From the NCBI GenBank assembly GCA_022402525.1, contig JAKRSB010000150.1, positions 1 through 64,000 of the forward strand: a DNA stretch of 64,000 bases. The letters are read 5' to 3'. Source of the stretch: Thermosynechococcaceae cyanobacterium MS004 (GTDB taxonomy: Bacteria; Cyanobacteriota; Cyanobacteriia; Thermosynechococcales; Thermosynechococcaceae). Made by a program: the position numbers and the translations under genes. Numbering within the stretch: the first letter of the stretch is position 1; every line of letters starts with the position of its first letter. Below are positions 10,350 to 20,665 of the stretch, piece by piece. The notes beneath the pieces are model-generated. The model was not told where the DNA came from, ran no database searches, and was given only the letters and a program-made list of their open reading frames with translations.

Positions 10350-10550
10350 TTTTGCTTATTGGTTTATGTGTTGTGCAGGACAGACTTTTTAGACGACTTA
10401 GGGGGGGCAGTTTTTTCAGAAAACTTGGGTAAACCTCCCTATGGAATCGCGGAGAATCACCCTATCGAGAACCTGCCCACTCGTCAAAAATGAAGGTAGA
10501 TACCCAACGTTGAATATAGCGTGCTCAGGGTGTCCTCAAAGGCACAGCAT

Positions 10551-10940
10551 ATGGAATTTCTATACTATCTTGGCAATGCAAGCTTGGCGCTTCGGGTCTT
10601 GAAGTACCTGAAAAATCCCAGCACCGAGCCCATTGAATTTGTGACGGTAGTGCATCAGCTAGATGGATGGGTGCTGCGCGTGCGCTGCACGAGGGCCTGG
10701 ACGGCTCATCGACTAGAAGATTTTCGGGCGTTCCTCAATGAGTTGGGTGTTGCCCACTGCCCTAATCCTCGGCTTCATCATGTACTGATGGACTTGGAAG
10801 AGGGTTATTCTCCCATTGAGGTGATGCAGCAGTATCAGGTGGCCGTTATTGAGCATGGCCAGCCGAATTTATCAGAAATTGAAGCGTTTCGGCAGCAGTT
10901 TATCCAAGGGCTTGGGTACTGTCCTGAAACTTTGGGTTAA
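10551..10940 (+). CDS. Conserved small protein of unknown function
   Basis: Not recognised. The ATG at 10551 gives 129 residues beginning MEFLYYLGNASLALRVLKYL; an upstream TTG would add ten unlikely residues. The protein is predicted soluble and mixed alpha/beta, with features such as EFVTVVHQLDGWVLRVRCTR, HRLEDFRAFLNELGV and a helix EIEAFRQQFIQGLGY at the end. It lies 41 bases before cbiA on the same strand, so it may be co-expressed with a cobamide or chlorophyll-pathway gene, but nothing in its sequence indicates a function. Confidence 0.7.
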   Translation: MEFLYYLGNASLALRVLKYLKNPSTEPIEFVTVVHQLDGWVLRVRCTRAWTAHRLEDFRAFLNELGVAHCPNPRLHHVLMDLEEGYSPIEVMQQYQVAVIEHGQPNLSEIEAFRQQFIQGLGYCPETLG

Positions 10941-10981
10941 ACTACTGCTTTAGCGTTAATCTAGCGCTCAAGCATTCGGTT

Positions 10982-12400
10982 ATGGCACTCATCATTGCAG
11001 GAGAGCGCAGCGGCGTGGGGAAAACCACGGTGACGCTGGCTCTGCTGGCGGCACTCAGGCGACGATCGCAGTCCGTGCAGTCGTTTAAGGTGGGGCCAGA
11101 CTATATTGATCCGATGTTTCATCGGCATGTGACGGGGCGAGCCTGTCGCAACCTGGACGCGGTTCTAACCTCTGAAGCCTATATTCAGGAGTGTTTTGCC
11201 CACCACGCTCAAACGGCAGACTACGCTCTTGTTGAAGGAGTAATGGGTCTATTTGATGGGGCAACGGGAGCCAGCGACTATGCCAGTACGGCGCATGTGG
11301 CGCGACTTCTGGATCTGCCTGTCCTGCTGATTCTCAACTGCAGTAGCCTTGCCCGGTCGATCGCCGCGATCGCCCACGGATATACGACCTTTGACCCTAG
11401 AGTGCGGGTTGCGGGGTTGGTGCTCAATCGGGTCGGGAGCGATCGCCATCTAGAGCTTTTGAAAGCTGCCCTAGCGCCGCTAAATTTGCCCATTCTGGGC
11501 GTTTTGCGCCGCCAGGACGACATTACCATTCCAGATCGGCACCTGGGACTTGTCCCGACCGAGGAACTAGACAACCTTCAGCCGCTCTTGGACAGGCTGG
11601 CCGACTTAGGAGAAGCTTGCTTCGACTGGGTGCGCCTTGCCCCGCTGCTAGCCTGCCAGCCCCCTCCTATAAATCTGAAAGTAGCGCCACCCAAAATAGC
11701 GCCACCAAAACTAGCGTCACCAAAACTAGTGCTACCGGAAGCGCCAACGGCAGCCCTAAGCCTGAGAGTGGCGATCGCCTATGATGCGGCCTTTAATTTC
11801 TACTATGCAGACAACCTGGATCTGCTAGAAACCCTTGGTGCAGAGCTGGTCTACTGGAGTCCGCTGCAAGACTCAACTTTGCCAGAGGGGGTACAGGGTC
11901 TCATTTTGGGCGGAGGCTTCCCGGAAGTCTTTGCGGCGCAGCTTTCTCAAAATCAGTCTGCAATCCAGTCGGTCAAAGCTGCCGTTGAGTCGGGACTACC
12001 CACCTACGCGGAATGCGGAGGACTCATGTATCTCTGTGAACAGATTGTTGACTTTGAGGCGCAAGCCTACCCCATGACGGGGATTTTTCCAACCACGGCG
12101 GCGATGGGCAAGCGGCTTACCCTGGGCTACCGTCAGGCCACAGTTCTGCAGGATAGTCCCCTGGTGCAGAAGGGCGATCGCCTTTGGGGACATGAGTTTC
12201 ATCGCTCAACCTTGAAGGATGAAGCATCGCAGCCCCTCTATGACCTTCAGGGTTATGACTCAGCGCTGCCCCTGAAGTCAGAAGGCTGGAGAGCCTATCA
12301 GGTGCATGCCTCCTATACTCACCTCCACTTCGGTGCACAGCCCCAGGTGGTTCAGCGGTTTCTGCAGCACTGCGCGGCATGGCGTGGCTCAAAACCATGA
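10982..12400 (+). CDS. cbiA: Cobyrinic acid a,c-diamide synthase
   Basis: ATP- and glutamine-dependent amidation of the a and c side chains of cobyrinic acid in the oxygen-independent cobalamin route. The N-terminal dethiobiotin-synthase-like domain has the P-loop GERSGVGKTTVTLALLAAL, then FKVGPDYIDPMFH and LVEGVMGLFDG. The C-terminal class I-like amidotransferase domain has the nucleophile in YAECGGLMYL. Between them (about residues 228-255) is a Pro/Lys linker made of repeats of the type APPKI-APPKL-ASPKL, encoded by 15-base units. The 472 residues agree with the family. No other cobalamin genes and no clear cobalamin riboswitch are nearby. Confidence 0.95.
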   Translation: MALIIAGERSGVGKTTVTLALLAALRRRSQSVQSFKVGPDYIDPMFHRHVTGRACRNLDAVLTSEAYIQECFAHHAQTADYALVEGVMGLFDGATGASDYASTAHVARLLDLPVLLILNCSSLARSIAAIAHGYTTFDPRVRVAGLVLNRVGSDRHLELLKAALAPLNLPILGVLRRQDDITIPDRHLGLVPTEELDNLQPLLDRLADLGEACFDWVRLAPLLACQPPPINLKVAPPKIAPPKLASPKLVLPEAPTAALSLRVAIAYDAAFNFYYADNLDLLETLGAELVYWSPLQDSTLPEGVQGLILGGGFPEVFAAQLSQNQSAIQSVKAAVESGLPTYAECGGLMYLCEQIVDFEAQAYPMTGIFPTTAAMGKRLTLGYRQATVLQDSPLVQKGDRLWGHEFHRSTLKDEASQPLYDLQGYDSALPLKSEGWRAYQVHASYTHLHFGAQPQVVQRFLQHCAAWRGSKP

Positions 12401-12520
12401 ATCAAAACCATGAATCAAAATCATGAGCCTGAAAAACATAAACTTGCGATCGCCGTTTCTTGACGTGAATCATTGGGGCGTGAATCATTGGGGCATGAAT
12501 CACTGGGACATAAATCATTG
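12391..12520. repeat. Two tandem arrays after cbiA
   Basis: The first array (12391-12426) is built of AAAACCATGAATC-like units and includes the cbiA stop codon. The second (12465-12520) has two perfect copies of GTGAATCATTGGGGC followed by two diverged ones, period 15. The second array runs into the end of the convergent helicase gene. Confidence 0.85.
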
Positions 12521-15031
12521 ACGACCGATCGCGGTGGGAAAAGCCTGTTTGAGTGCCGGAAGAAAGGGACAGGACTTTTGGGATTCAAGCTGGGTTTGAC
12601 GCTCCCAATTAAACGTGCCCCAGGTGTAGGGTGCCTCCTGAGCCGCCGAAAGCCAGAGTAAGCGCTTAGCGCGAGTCATTGCCACGTAGAGCAGCCTAAA
12701 TTCCTCAGCGGTTTTGAGCTGCTTGGCCTGCGCCCAAGCCTCCGCCGCCAGGGGAAGTGGATAAATATCATGGAGGCTGGCGCGGATCTGGGCGCGTGCC
12801 ACTTCAGACAGGGTGTATTCTCCTAAAAACTGAGCGGTCATGGGAACCCGCAAATTGCCGGGAAGGGTATTGGCATGGAGAAATGGTAAAAAGACCGCAT
12901 CCCAATCTAGTCCCTTGGCCTTATGCATGGTCATGAGGGTGAGCTGGTGGGGGCGGGTGTACTGGCTTTCGTCATTGTCTAAGTCCACCGGATCGAAGCG
13001 CTCGGTGCTGACGATATCCTGAAGCGCCGTGAGGGTAGCGGACAGGGTGGCGGCAGGCGCTGCCTCTTCACCACTTCGCTGGGCCAATCGAGTCTGGTTG
13101 AGCCTTGTGGCAAGCTTGTCGGCCGTGGCCAGTTCAACGGCATCGTAGTTGAGCATTTCGGCCAGAAAGGAGACGAGTCGAAAGAGGGGAAGCTCCCATC
13201 GGGCGTTGAGTAGCTGGATACAGATAGTGCGGATGCTCTGAAGCTGAGTATTCTGTTCAGGAGCATGGGAAATACTCTCCGCTGTATATTGTGCCGAAGA
13301 TTGTGTCGGAGAGCTTTCAGAAAGGCTTTCTGGGGCGATCGCGCTGGGGTAGAGAAACTGTTCAGGTTCGTTGGCGATCTGGTTAAAGTCGTAGGGCTGA
13401 ATCACCTGACGCTGAGCAAGGATCGCCAGCACCGCTTTGAAATACTCCGGAGAATGGGGGCGCGCCACAAACTGCAGCATGGCTAGCATTTCTGCTGGCA
13501 CATGGGAACGGCGATCGCTGGCTCCCACATCAAAAATAGGGATGTCGTGCTGGGTGAGATCCACTGAAAGTCCGTAGCGCTTAGGCTCACTCAAGACATC
13601 GGCTAAAAACCGAGCCTGTCGATTCTCTCGCACCAGCACCGCCACACGCGCGTTAGGATCATCCCGGAAAATGGCAATCACTCGCTCCGCGATTTGTGCA
13701 GCGGTGCGGTAGATATCCTGAGGGGTATGAAGCTCAACCCCTCGCCCCCAAGGCGCTGGATTCCCAACGCCATCCGCCACTGGCTGAATAACCTGTGGCT
13801 CAAAGGGCAGGGCTGCACCGACTGGCACCCTGCGATTTGCCCAATCCACTAAATAGTTGGCAGCGTCGATAATGGGCTGGCAGCTTCGGGCAGACTGGGT
13901 CATGGCAGCAGAGGACTGGAATGCTTGAGACTGCTGCAATGCTTGAGACTGCTGATGCTGACAAAATTGTCGAAAATAGATGGGGTCGGCAGGGGTGAAG
14001 GTGGAGTTAATGGCCTGATTGGGGTCACCTACACGAATCAGGTTGAGGCGCTCTGGCTGGTCTGGGTCAGTGGCGAGGAGCTCTAAGAGCTTGAACTGTA
14101 GGGGCGTGGAGTCTTGCGCTTCGTCTTCAAAGACGGCAAAGACTTGAGCTTGCCAAGCCCGCAGAATGGCAGGGTCTTCTAGCACCTGAAGGGCACCCAA
14201 AATCATGTCGTCATAGTCAATCCAGCCCGTCTTCCGCAGCAGCGCGTTGTACTCCGTGAAGAGCCCTGCTGCGATCGCCAGAATGGGTAGTTCATCGGGA
14301 ATGTGATCGGCCAAGTGCAGCAGATCCGCAGGCATTAGGCCAGAACTTTTTGCTTCGTGAATCGTGACTTGGGCCAGGGCGGGTAAAATATCGGTGCGGA
14401 GTGCGGACTGGCGGCGCAGGCGTTCTCCTTCCTCACCGCTGCGAATATTCACCTCCAGCAGCCGTCGATACAGCTGGGGCTGTCTCTGAATCCACTGCTC
14501 CACGCATTGCCGAATGAGACGATGGCTCTGGTAGGGGGAAATGAGGGTCGTCTGGGTCAAATCTAGTCCAGAGCGCTGGGGATGGCGAGTCGCAATATTG
14601 AGGGCAAGACTATGAAGCGTCTGCACCATAAAGCCCGTCTGGGGCAGGGCTAGGTCTTTCAGAAAGCCCCGTACCTTTTGCTTCAGGTGCGTGGCCGCAG
14701 ATTTTGTAAAGGTGACCAGCACCAACTGCTGCGATCGCCCTAGGTTAGTGTTGAAGTTATGGTTCGCAATGGTGATCGCAGCTGCTGCCGCCATCCCATG
14801 AGACTTGCCTGCCCCCGGCACTGCCGACACTGCTAAGGGCCCCCCTTGCCAATCGGCCATTTCCCGTTGACCGGAACGGAGAGAATGGCGCAGACTCGCA
14901 AGCTTTGTCTCCAGAGACGCGAGCTCTGGTCTAGACTGTCCTGAAGAAAGCGGCTCTGAAGAGAGCTGATCCGAAGATAGCTGGTCTGAAGATAAACTCG
15001 TCTCACGGATACTCGCCGGATGGTCTGGCAT
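12515..15031 (-). CDS. UvrD/PcrA-like superfamily 1 helicase
   Basis: ATP-dependent DNA helicase of the UvrD/Rep family, likely in repair. Motif I is VPGAGKSHGMAAAAA, motif II is VFEDEAQDSTPLQFKLLELL, motif III is around LIRVGDPNQAINSTF, motif V is LMTMHKAKGLDWDAVFLP and motif VI is LLYVAMTRAKRLLWLS. The ATG at 15031 (MPDHPASIRETSL) is preferred to an upstream GTG, giving about 838 residues. The residues after it are a serine-rich repeat (SSDQLSSDQLSSEPLSS) and a second short repeat (ALQQSQALQQSQAF) lies between motifs. The start region faces the protease gene, so the two share a short divergent promoter region. Confidence 0.93.
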   Translation of the reverse strand: MPDHPASIRETSLSSDQLSSDQLSSEPLSSGQSRPELASLETKLASLRHSLRSGQREMADWQGGPLAVSAVPGAGKSHGMAAAAAITIANHNFNTNLGRSQQLVLVTFTKSAATHLKQKVRGFLKDLALPQTGFMVQTLHSLALNIATRHPQRSGLDLTQTTLISPYQSHRLIRQCVEQWIQRQPQLYRRLLEVNIRSGEEGERLRRQSALRTDILPALAQVTIHEAKSSGLMPADLLHLADHIPDELPILAIAAGLFTEYNALLRKTGWIDYDDMILGALQVLEDPAILRAWQAQVFAVFEDEAQDSTPLQFKLLELLATDPDQPERLNLIRVGDPNQAINSTFTPADPIYFRQFCQHQQSQALQQSQAFQSSAAMTQSARSCQPIIDAANYLVDWANRRVPVGAALPFEPQVIQPVADGVGNPAPWGRGVELHTPQDIYRTAAQIAERVIAIFRDDPNARVAVLVRENRQARFLADVLSEPKRYGLSVDLTQHDIPIFDVGASDRRSHVPAEMLAMLQFVARPHSPEYFKAVLAILAQRQVIQPYDFNQIANEPEQFLYPSAIAPESLSESSPTQSSAQYTAESISHAPEQNTQLQSIRTICIQLLNARWELPLFRLVSFLAEMLNYDAVELATADKLATRLNQTRLAQRSGEEAAPAATLSATLTALQDIVSTERFDPVDLDNDESQYTRPHQLTLMTMHKAKGLDWDAVFLPFLHANTLPGNLRVPMTAQFLGEYTLSEVARAQIRASLHDIYPLPLAAEAWAQAKQLKTAEEFRLLYVAMTRAKRLLWLSAAQEAPYTWGTFNWERQTQLESQKSCPFLPALKQAFPTAIGRQ

Positions 15032-15120
15032 GATGGGAAAGCATAAAACGACGAGGGGCGATCGCGAACAAGCCCCATCCACACCTTAAATCTTGCTCAT
15101 CTTTGGATAGACTGCATTCT

Positions 15121-16446
15121 GTGAAGGCTCGACCGATTCTATTTCTTATCGTAACCGTATCGTCTTTACTGACGGGTCTGTGGCTCCGCACGCAACTGCG
15201 GCCTAAACCTTTGGCAGATATTGTCCTGAGTCAAGACGGCGCAGAGATTCCAATGGAAGTCTATGGTGGCCATCTCTTTGTCCAGGCTACTGTCAATGGC
15301 AAAACGGGGCAATTCCTGCTGGACTCTGGTGCGGCAGATATGTTTATCAGTGAGGCAAAGGCGCTGTCCTTGGGCTTGGTGCATCCTTCTCAGATCAGTC
15401 CTCCAGGGAGCGCATCAGAGAATGCATCAGAAAACGCACTAGAAAATAAATTGCAAGGCACGAGAACCCAAGCCACTAGAACCCAAACCACTAGAATCCA
15501 GGATAAACCTACGATTTATGTGCCTAACGTCTCTTTTCAAATTGGGACATTAACCCTAACAGATCATCGCTCCGTGGTGATGTCCAAGGCTGAAGTGACT
15601 GGACTATCCCAATATTTTGGCCGGACGCTGGACGGCATTTTAGGCCATGAATTTTTTCAGCAGCTTGTGGTGGAGATGGACTACGCCCAAGGGCGACTCC
15701 GGCTGCATCACCCCAAAACCTATCGCTACCAGGGCAGCGGTCAACCGATGCTCCTCCAGGTTAACGATCGCAGGGCCTATCTAAAGGCCGAGATCGCACC
15801 CTACGGCCACCAACCCTTACCCGCAACGCTGCTGCTGGACTCCGGCAGCAATGGCGCACTCTCCATCAAGGCTGGGTGCGGTGTAGATCGGCAGCTCATT
15901 GCAGCAGCTCCACAGATTTTACAGCGGCAGCTCACGACGTTTTACGGCATTCAGCCCATTCAGATGGGTCGTGTCCAGAGCCTGACGCTAGGAACGACTC
16001 AGCTCAAAACCCCTCTTACCACCTTTGAATCTGACCCTAGGGGAGCCTGCGATCGCCTCACGGGCAAAATCGGAGCGCAAATCCTGCAGCAGTTTCGCGT
16101 CATTGTGAACTATCCACAGCAGCAGCTTATCCTAGAGCCGCTGCCAGCGCCCCTGAGTCGCCCCAGCGATGACTATAGCTACGACCTCAGCGGCCTCTGG
16201 CTCCAGGCAGAAGGAGCAGCTTTCCAAACCTATCGCGTGGCCAATGTTTTCCCGCAGACCCCAGCAGCAAAGGTCGGGCTAAAAAAGGGCGATATTTTGC
16301 GCCAAATTAACGGTCAATCCACCCGACAGATGCCCCTCAGCCAAATCCGGCAGCTCCTGAGCCAGCCCAACCCCAACCTCCAGCTTCAGATCCAGCGATC
16401 GTCAAATGTGATGGAGTTTAGACTAAGATTAGCGCCCTTGATTTAG
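15121..16446 (+). CDS. Membrane-anchored aspartyl protease with PDZ domain
   Basis: After a short hydrophobic N-terminal segment (ILFLIVTVSSLLTGLWL), two retropepsin-like motifs appear: LLDSGAADMFI in the first half and LLDSGSNGALS in the second, giving the two catalytic aspartates of a duplicated aspartyl protease fold in one chain. A PDZ domain follows at the C-terminus (VFPQTPAAKVGLKKGDILRQ, then ING). The protein probably acts outside the plasma membrane or in the thylakoid lumen. Start is taken as the GTG at 15121; a TTG at 15103 is possible. Between the first motif and the next strand is a low-complexity repeat (SENASENALENK, TRTQATRTQTTRIQ) from in-frame tandem duplications. Substrates are unknown. 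Confidence 0.85.
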   Translation: MKARPILFLIVTVSSLLTGLWLRTQLRPKPLADIVLSQDGAEIPMEVYGGHLFVQATVNGKTGQFLLDSGAADMFISEAKALSLGLVHPSQISPPGSASENASENALENKLQGTRTQATRTQTTRIQDKPTIYVPNVSFQIGTLTLTDHRSVVMSKAEVTGLSQYFGRTLDGILGHEFFQQLVVEMDYAQGRLRLHHPKTYRYQGSGQPMLLQVNDRRAYLKAEIAPYGHQPLPATLLLDSGSNGALSIKAGCGVDRQLIAAAPQILQRQLTTFYGIQPIQMGRVQSLTLGTTQLKTPLTTFESDPRGACDRLTGKIGAQILQQFRVIVNYPQQQLILEPLPAPLSRPSDDYSYDLSGLWLQAEGAAFQTYRVANVFPQTPAAKVGLKKGDILRQINGQSTRQMPLSQIRQLLSQPNPNLQLQIQRSSNVMEFRLRLAPLI

Positions 16447-16554
16447 GAGCCCTGCATCAAAAATGCATCGTTTTGGGCCATAAGATTACGTTGTTTGAAG
16501 TTTCGTCGCAATTTTGTCAATGTGGTAAAACCGCTACTGTAAACTCATTACAAG

Positions 16555-16584
16555 CATCTTGGGCATGGTCATCTTGGGCATGGT
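16555..16584. repeat. Perfect 2 x 15 bp repeat upstream of psaC
   Basis: Two identical copies of CATCTTGGGCATGGT. Further imperfect units with CACCCAAT-like cores continue to about 16670, so most of the psaC 5' region downstream of its likely promoter consists of short duplications. Confidence 0.85.
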
Positions 16585-16679
16585 CACTTATGCAGAGCAC
16601 CCAATTTTAGGGAACCCAACTGCAATGCACTCAATTGCAGTTCACCCAGTTGGAGCGCACCCAATGGTGAACCATTTGA

Positions 16680-16949
<270 letters not shown>

Positions 16950-17001
16950 ACCTATTTTATAGAGGCCGCAACTTCCCTTAGGGTTAGATGGGGGAAGGTT
17001 G

Positions 17002-17035
17002 AGAGGAAGCCAATGCTTCCTCTTTTGCGTTTTTA
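17002..17035 (+). terminator. Rho-independent terminator of psaC
   Basis: A perfect 9-base stem (AGAGGAAGC with its complement) has a 4-base loop and is followed by TTTTGCGTTTTT. Confidence 0.88.
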
Positions 17036-17083
17036 GAGCCCCAAAACTGAATCCCGATAACTGAATCTCGATAACGGGGTCTA

Positions 17084-17238
17084 ACGTGAGTTCGACAAAA
17101 CACAACCGCCCCTCATCCTCCCATCCTCCTTCTCCCCAGGGAGAAGGAGGGGCAATTAAAAATCAAGCTTCTTAAGCCCCTCGCCTTTGGGAGAGGGGTT
17201 TGGGGTGAGGGGCTTCAAGGGCATCATCGAACTCACGT
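17084..17238 (+). mobile_element. MITE copy 2 with 7-bp target duplication
   Basis: A 155-base element with terminal inverted repeats ACGTGAGTTCGA (left) and TCGAACTCACGT (right), perfect over 12 bases. It is flanked by identical GGGTCTA at 17077-17083 and 17239-17245, a target-site duplication of 7 bases. The interior holds internal complementary blocks (CCTCCTTCTCC/GGAGAAGGAGG and AAGCCCCTCGCC/GGTGAGGGGCTT) that can fold into a cruciform-like structure. No reading frame of note. It lies between psaC and the small gene at 17321. Confidence 0.92.
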
Positions 17239-17320
17239 GGGTCTAAGTAACCTCAACCCTTCGGATTAAACGATAATGAAAAAAGCAAAATCAATCCGCG
17301 ATACAGACTAGGAGTGTGCT

Positions 17321-17542
17321 ATGAGTATCGTCCATAAAATTTGGCTGAATGAGCAGATTGACCCCTCTGGGCTGCTGTATGCCTGTATTGCTTGTCAGGA
17401 TGAGCAGCACGCGATGGACTGTCATGAATCGTTTAAGACAAGTCTATCGGAGAGCCAAAAGCAGGAGGGCTGGGTGGCCCGGCTCCGGACGGTGGAGTCC
17501 TGGGATGACGTACCGGCTAGTGCTCTGAAGCTAAGCTACTAA
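17321..17542 (+). CDS. Small Cys-containing protein of unknown function
   Basis: The 73-residue product is not recognised. It has a central cluster of three cysteines and two histidines (CIACQDEQHAMDCHES, about residues 22-37), which could bind a metal, followed by a helix and a C-terminal WDDVPASALKLSY. A purine-rich GGAG lies 12 bases before the ATG. It follows MITE copy 2 and precedes a transporter gene by about 90 bases. The high conservation look of the N-terminus (MSIVHKIWLNEQIDPSG) supports a real gene. Confidence 0.65.
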   Translation: MSIVHKIWLNEQIDPSGLLYACIACQDEQHAMDCHESFKTSLSESQKQEGWVARLRTVESWDDVPASALKLSY

Positions 17543-17634
17543 GGCTTAGTTTCAGCCTTAAGGTTTTGCCCTAGGATTTCGTCATAGGTTCTTGTCCTAG
17601 GATTTCGCCATCCGTTCGCAAAGTAGGCTTTGTT

Positions 17635-18582
17635 TTGACGCCCATTTCTCATCGGGCTATTTCCCATAGCGCTGGATTCCTTTATGCCGTCCTAGCCTAT
17701 GGTTCCTGGGGATTCTTCCCGCTCTACTGGAAGCTGTTGAGCCAGGTTTCGGCAGTTGAAATCTTGAGCCATCGAATGCTCTGGTCTGGCGTTCTGCTGC
17801 TGTTGATTTTGGCGGCTCGGCAGCAGCTTTGGGAATTCAAAAAGTTGCTGAGCTCCCCGCAAGGGCTATCGCTGCTCGGCACGGCTGCTATTTTGGCCGG
17901 CAACTGGGGGCTTTACATTTATGGGGTCAATAGCGATCGCATTCTTGAAACAAGCCTCGGCTACTACATCAATCCTTTGGTGAATGTCCTGCTGGGGGTC
18001 ATCATCCTCCACGAGCGCCTGCGCTGGGTGCAGTGGGTGGCCGTGGCGATCGCCGCGCTGGGGGTTAGTTATTCTATCCTCGCCCTCGGCCAAGTTCCTT
18101 GGATTGCCTTGGGCCTTGGGACGTCTTTTGCCCTATACGGTCTCCTGCGCAAAATTATTCCAGTCCAGCCCCTCGTCGGGCTGACTGTAGAAACCTGTCT
18201 CTTGGCACCCGTAGCGATCGCCTACATCGCGCACTTGAGCACTCAAAACACCAGCCACCTTGGCCAAACCCCATCCCTTACCCTTCTCCTGGTAGGCGGT
18301 GGAGTCGTTACGTCCCTCCCGTTACTTTGCTTCAACCTTGCCGCTCAGCGGCTTCCCCTTTCTACCTTGGGCTTTTTTCAATACATTGCACCTAGCCTCC
18401 AGCTACTCTGCGCTGTCTGGATCTACAAAGAGCCCTTTACCCTCAACCACGCTCTGACCTTCGGCTGCATCTGGACTGCGCTGGCGCTCTACTCCATTTC
18501 CGCAGTGCTCCTCTCGCCACAAGATGCAGCCCAAGGTATTGCTCAAGATATTGCCCAAGATGTCTCGCGAAATGTTAAGTAA
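17635..18582 (+). CDS. rarD: EamA-family transporter, RarD-like
   Basis: An integral membrane protein with about ten hydrophobic segments, of the drug/metabolite transporter superfamily. The start GFLYAVLAYGSWGFFPLYWK, the motif EILSHRMLWSG and ILETSLGYYINPLVNVLLG are characteristic of the RarD subfamily, whose bacterial substrates remain poorly defined. The start codon is probably the TTG at 17635; no ATG or GTG fits. The C-terminus ends in a short repeat (AQGIAQDIAQDVSRNVK), another case of a duplicated tail. Confidence 0.88.
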   Translation: MTPISHRAISHSAGFLYAVLAYGSWGFFPLYWKLLSQVSAVEILSHRMLWSGVLLLLILAARQQLWEFKKLLSSPQGLSLLGTAAILAGNWGLYIYGVNSDRILETSLGYYINPLVNVLLGVIILHERLRWVQWVAVAIAALGVSYSILALGQVPWIALGLGTSFALYGLLRKIIPVQPLVGLTVETCLLAPVAIAYIAHLSTQNTSHLGQTPSLTLLLVGGGVVTSLPLLCFNLAAQRLPLSTLGFFQYIAPSLQLLCAVWIYKEPFTLNHALTFGCIWTALALYSISAVLLSPQDAAQGIAQDIAQDVSRNVK

Positions 18583-19117
18583 TATTGCCGATTTCTGGGC
18601 TGTCTCAGCACCTTTCCGCGCGATCGCGGTTAGGTCATCGCCCCGCCAGCAGCCGGATTCAGCTCTAATCCCCGCCAGGTCGATGCCCCACATCTTGGCT
18701 CAAAAAGCAACCCGCCAAGAAAAACAGTTACAAAATTTACTAAAAAACATGTGTATAAAAGAAACTTATCAAACTGCCCATGATATTCGATGTCTTGCTT
18801 ATTGAATTTAGTCCCCTTCTGCATTACATTCAACAGTAAGCATAGACAAAGGCACCTAGTTTTCTAAGCCCTTTTACAGGTTCGTTTTTCACCCATTCAC
18901 AACAAATGCAGGCTCTCTCAAGAGGGCTGATCTTGTTTTGACTAAGTGAGATAGCTAGAGCAGTCGCTGCGCCTAGATTTTAGATCACGGTTTTGAGACT
19001 AGACCTTCGCAGCTAATGTTCAAGAACTAAGGTTCGAGACTAAAAGTTTGTTCGAGACTAGAAGTTCAAGCCTCAATCTGGAAGTGCCCAGCCTACATTT
19101 CTTACAGGAAGAGATAC
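18583..19117. other. Non-coding leader region of the Rubisco operon
   Basis: 535 bases with no supported gene. It must hold the rbcL promoter and a long untranslated leader. Visible are a duplicated 18-base block around TTCGAGACTAAAAGTTTG (19033-19069) and a Shine-Dalgarno-like AGGAAGAG just before the rbcL ATG. I looked for an NtcA box and a clear LysR-type (RbcR/CmpR) site and did not find a convincing one. Confidence 0.5.
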
Positions 19118-20548
19118 ATGTCATACTCCCAAACCCAAACGCAATCCAAGTCTGGATACGACGCCGGTGTTAAAGACTATCGGTTGACCTACTACACCCC
19201 TGACTACACGCCCAAAGATACGGATATCTTGGCTGCTTTTCGGATGACGCCTCAGCCTGGAGTTCCGCCTGAAGAAGCGGGCGCAGCGGTTGCGGCCGAG
19301 TCTTCTACCGGTACCTGGACGACGGTGTGGACGGATTTGCTGACCGACCTTGACCGCTACAAAGGTCGCTGCTATGACCTTGAGTCTGTTCCAGGAGAAG
19401 ACAATCAGTACATCTGCTACATCGCCTACCCCCTCGACCTGTTTGAAGAAGGCTCCGTCACCAACCTGCTGACCTCCTTGGTCGGGAACGTGTTCGGGTT
19501 TAAGGCCCTCAAGGCGCTGCGTCTCGAAGACCTCCGCATTCCTGTTGCCTACCTCAAGACTTTCCAGGGGCCTCCCCACGGGATTCAGGTAGAGCGCGAC
19601 AAAATCAACAAGTACGGTCGTCCTCTGTTGGGTTGTACCATCAAGCCTAAGCTGGGTCTGTCCGCTAAAAACTATGGTCGTGCAGTCTACGAGTGCCTCC
19701 GGGGCGGTCTAGACTTCACCAAAGATGACGAAAACATCAACTCCCAGCCCTTCCAGCGCTGGCGCGATCGCTTCCTGTTTGTAGCCGACGCCATCCATAA
19801 GGCCCAAGCCCAGACCGGAGAAGTGAAGGGTCACTACCTCAACGTCACCGCCGCCACCTGCGAAGAAATGCTAAAGCGGGCTGAGTTCGCCAAAGAGCTC
19901 GAAATGCCCATCATCATGCATGACTTCCTGACCGCTGGGTTCACTGCCAACACCACCTTGGCCCACTGGTGCCGGGATAACGGCGTTCTGCTGCACATTC
20001 ACCGCGCCATGCACGCCGTGATTGACCGTCAGAAAAATCACGGGATTCACTTCCGCGTCTTGGCAAAATGTCTGCGGATGTCTGGGGGTGACCACATCCA
20101 CACCGGAACCGTTGTGGGTAAACTCGAAGGCGACAAAGCCATCACCTTGGGCTTCATCGACCTCCTCCGCGAAAACTATATCGAGCAAGATCGTTCACGG
20201 GGCGTATTCTTCACTCAAGACTGGGCCTCTATGCCTGGCGTGATGGCTGTTGCTTCCGGCGGGATTCACGTTTGGCACATGCCAGCGCTCGTTGAAATCT
20301 TTGGAGATGACTCCGTCCTGCAGTTTGGTGGTGGAACCTTGGGTCACCCCTGGGGGAATGCACCGGGTGCAACCGCAAACCGCGTTGCTCTTGAAGCCTG
20401 CGTTCAGGCCCGTAATGAAGGTCGTGACCTCATGCGTGAAGGTGGCGATATCATTCGTGAAGCTTGCCGCTGGTCGCCTGAGCTGGCTGCTGCTTGCGAA
20501 CTTTGGAAAGAAATCAAGTTTGAGTATGACGCTGTTGACACTATCTAG
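19118..20548 (+). CDS. rbcL: Rubisco large subunit, Form IB
   Basis: Fixes CO2 onto ribulose 1,5-bisphosphate in the carboxysome. The carbamylated lysine is in [20 protein letters not shown], the substrate-binding TIKPKLGLS and loop 6 (VGKLEGDK) are intact, and the C-terminus is of cyanobacterial type. The length of 476 residues is normal. The clear Form IB sequence and linkage to rbcX and rbcS mark a beta-cyanobacterium. Confidence 0.99.
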   Translation: MSYSQTQTQSKSGYDAGVKDYRLTYYTPDYTPKDTDILAAFRMTPQPGVPPEEAGAAVAAESSTGTWTTVWTDLLTDLDRYKGRCYDLESVPGEDNQYICYIAYPLDLFEEGSVTNLLTSLVGNVFGFKALKALRLEDLRIPVAYLKTFQGPPHGIQVERDKINKYGRPLLGCTIKPKLGLSAKNYGRAVYECLRGGLDFTKDDENINSQPFQRWRDRFLFVADAIHKAQAQTGEVKGHYLNVTAATCEEMLKRAEFAKELEMPIIMHDFLTAGFTANTTLAHWCRDNGVLLHIHRAMHAVIDRQKNHGIHFRVLAKCLRMSGGDHIHTGTVVGKLEGDKAITLGFIDLLRENYIEQDRSRGVFFTQDWASMPGVMAVASGGIHVWHMPALVEIFGDDSVLQFGGGTLGHPWGNAPGATANRVALEACVQARNEGRDLMREGGDIIREACRWSPELAAACELWKEIKFEYDAVDTI

Positions 20549-20665
20549 GTCAGCCTAGTCAAAGGACTTGAGCCTTTTACTTGAGCTTTTCTGCTGGGCA
20601 AGATGAAGGATTGTTGAAGAATCGATTAGTATCTGTTCATGATCTGACCCCTTCATCTTCGCCTT

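Noticed and set aside
10900-10981. Cobalamin riboswitch before cbiA
   Set aside because: Only 41 bases separate cbiA from the preceding gene, and no B12-box-like sequence is visible.
18583-19117. NtcA or RbcR operator before rbcL
   Set aside because: No good GTAN8TAC or ATTA-N7-8-TAAT match found by reading; absence is not proven.
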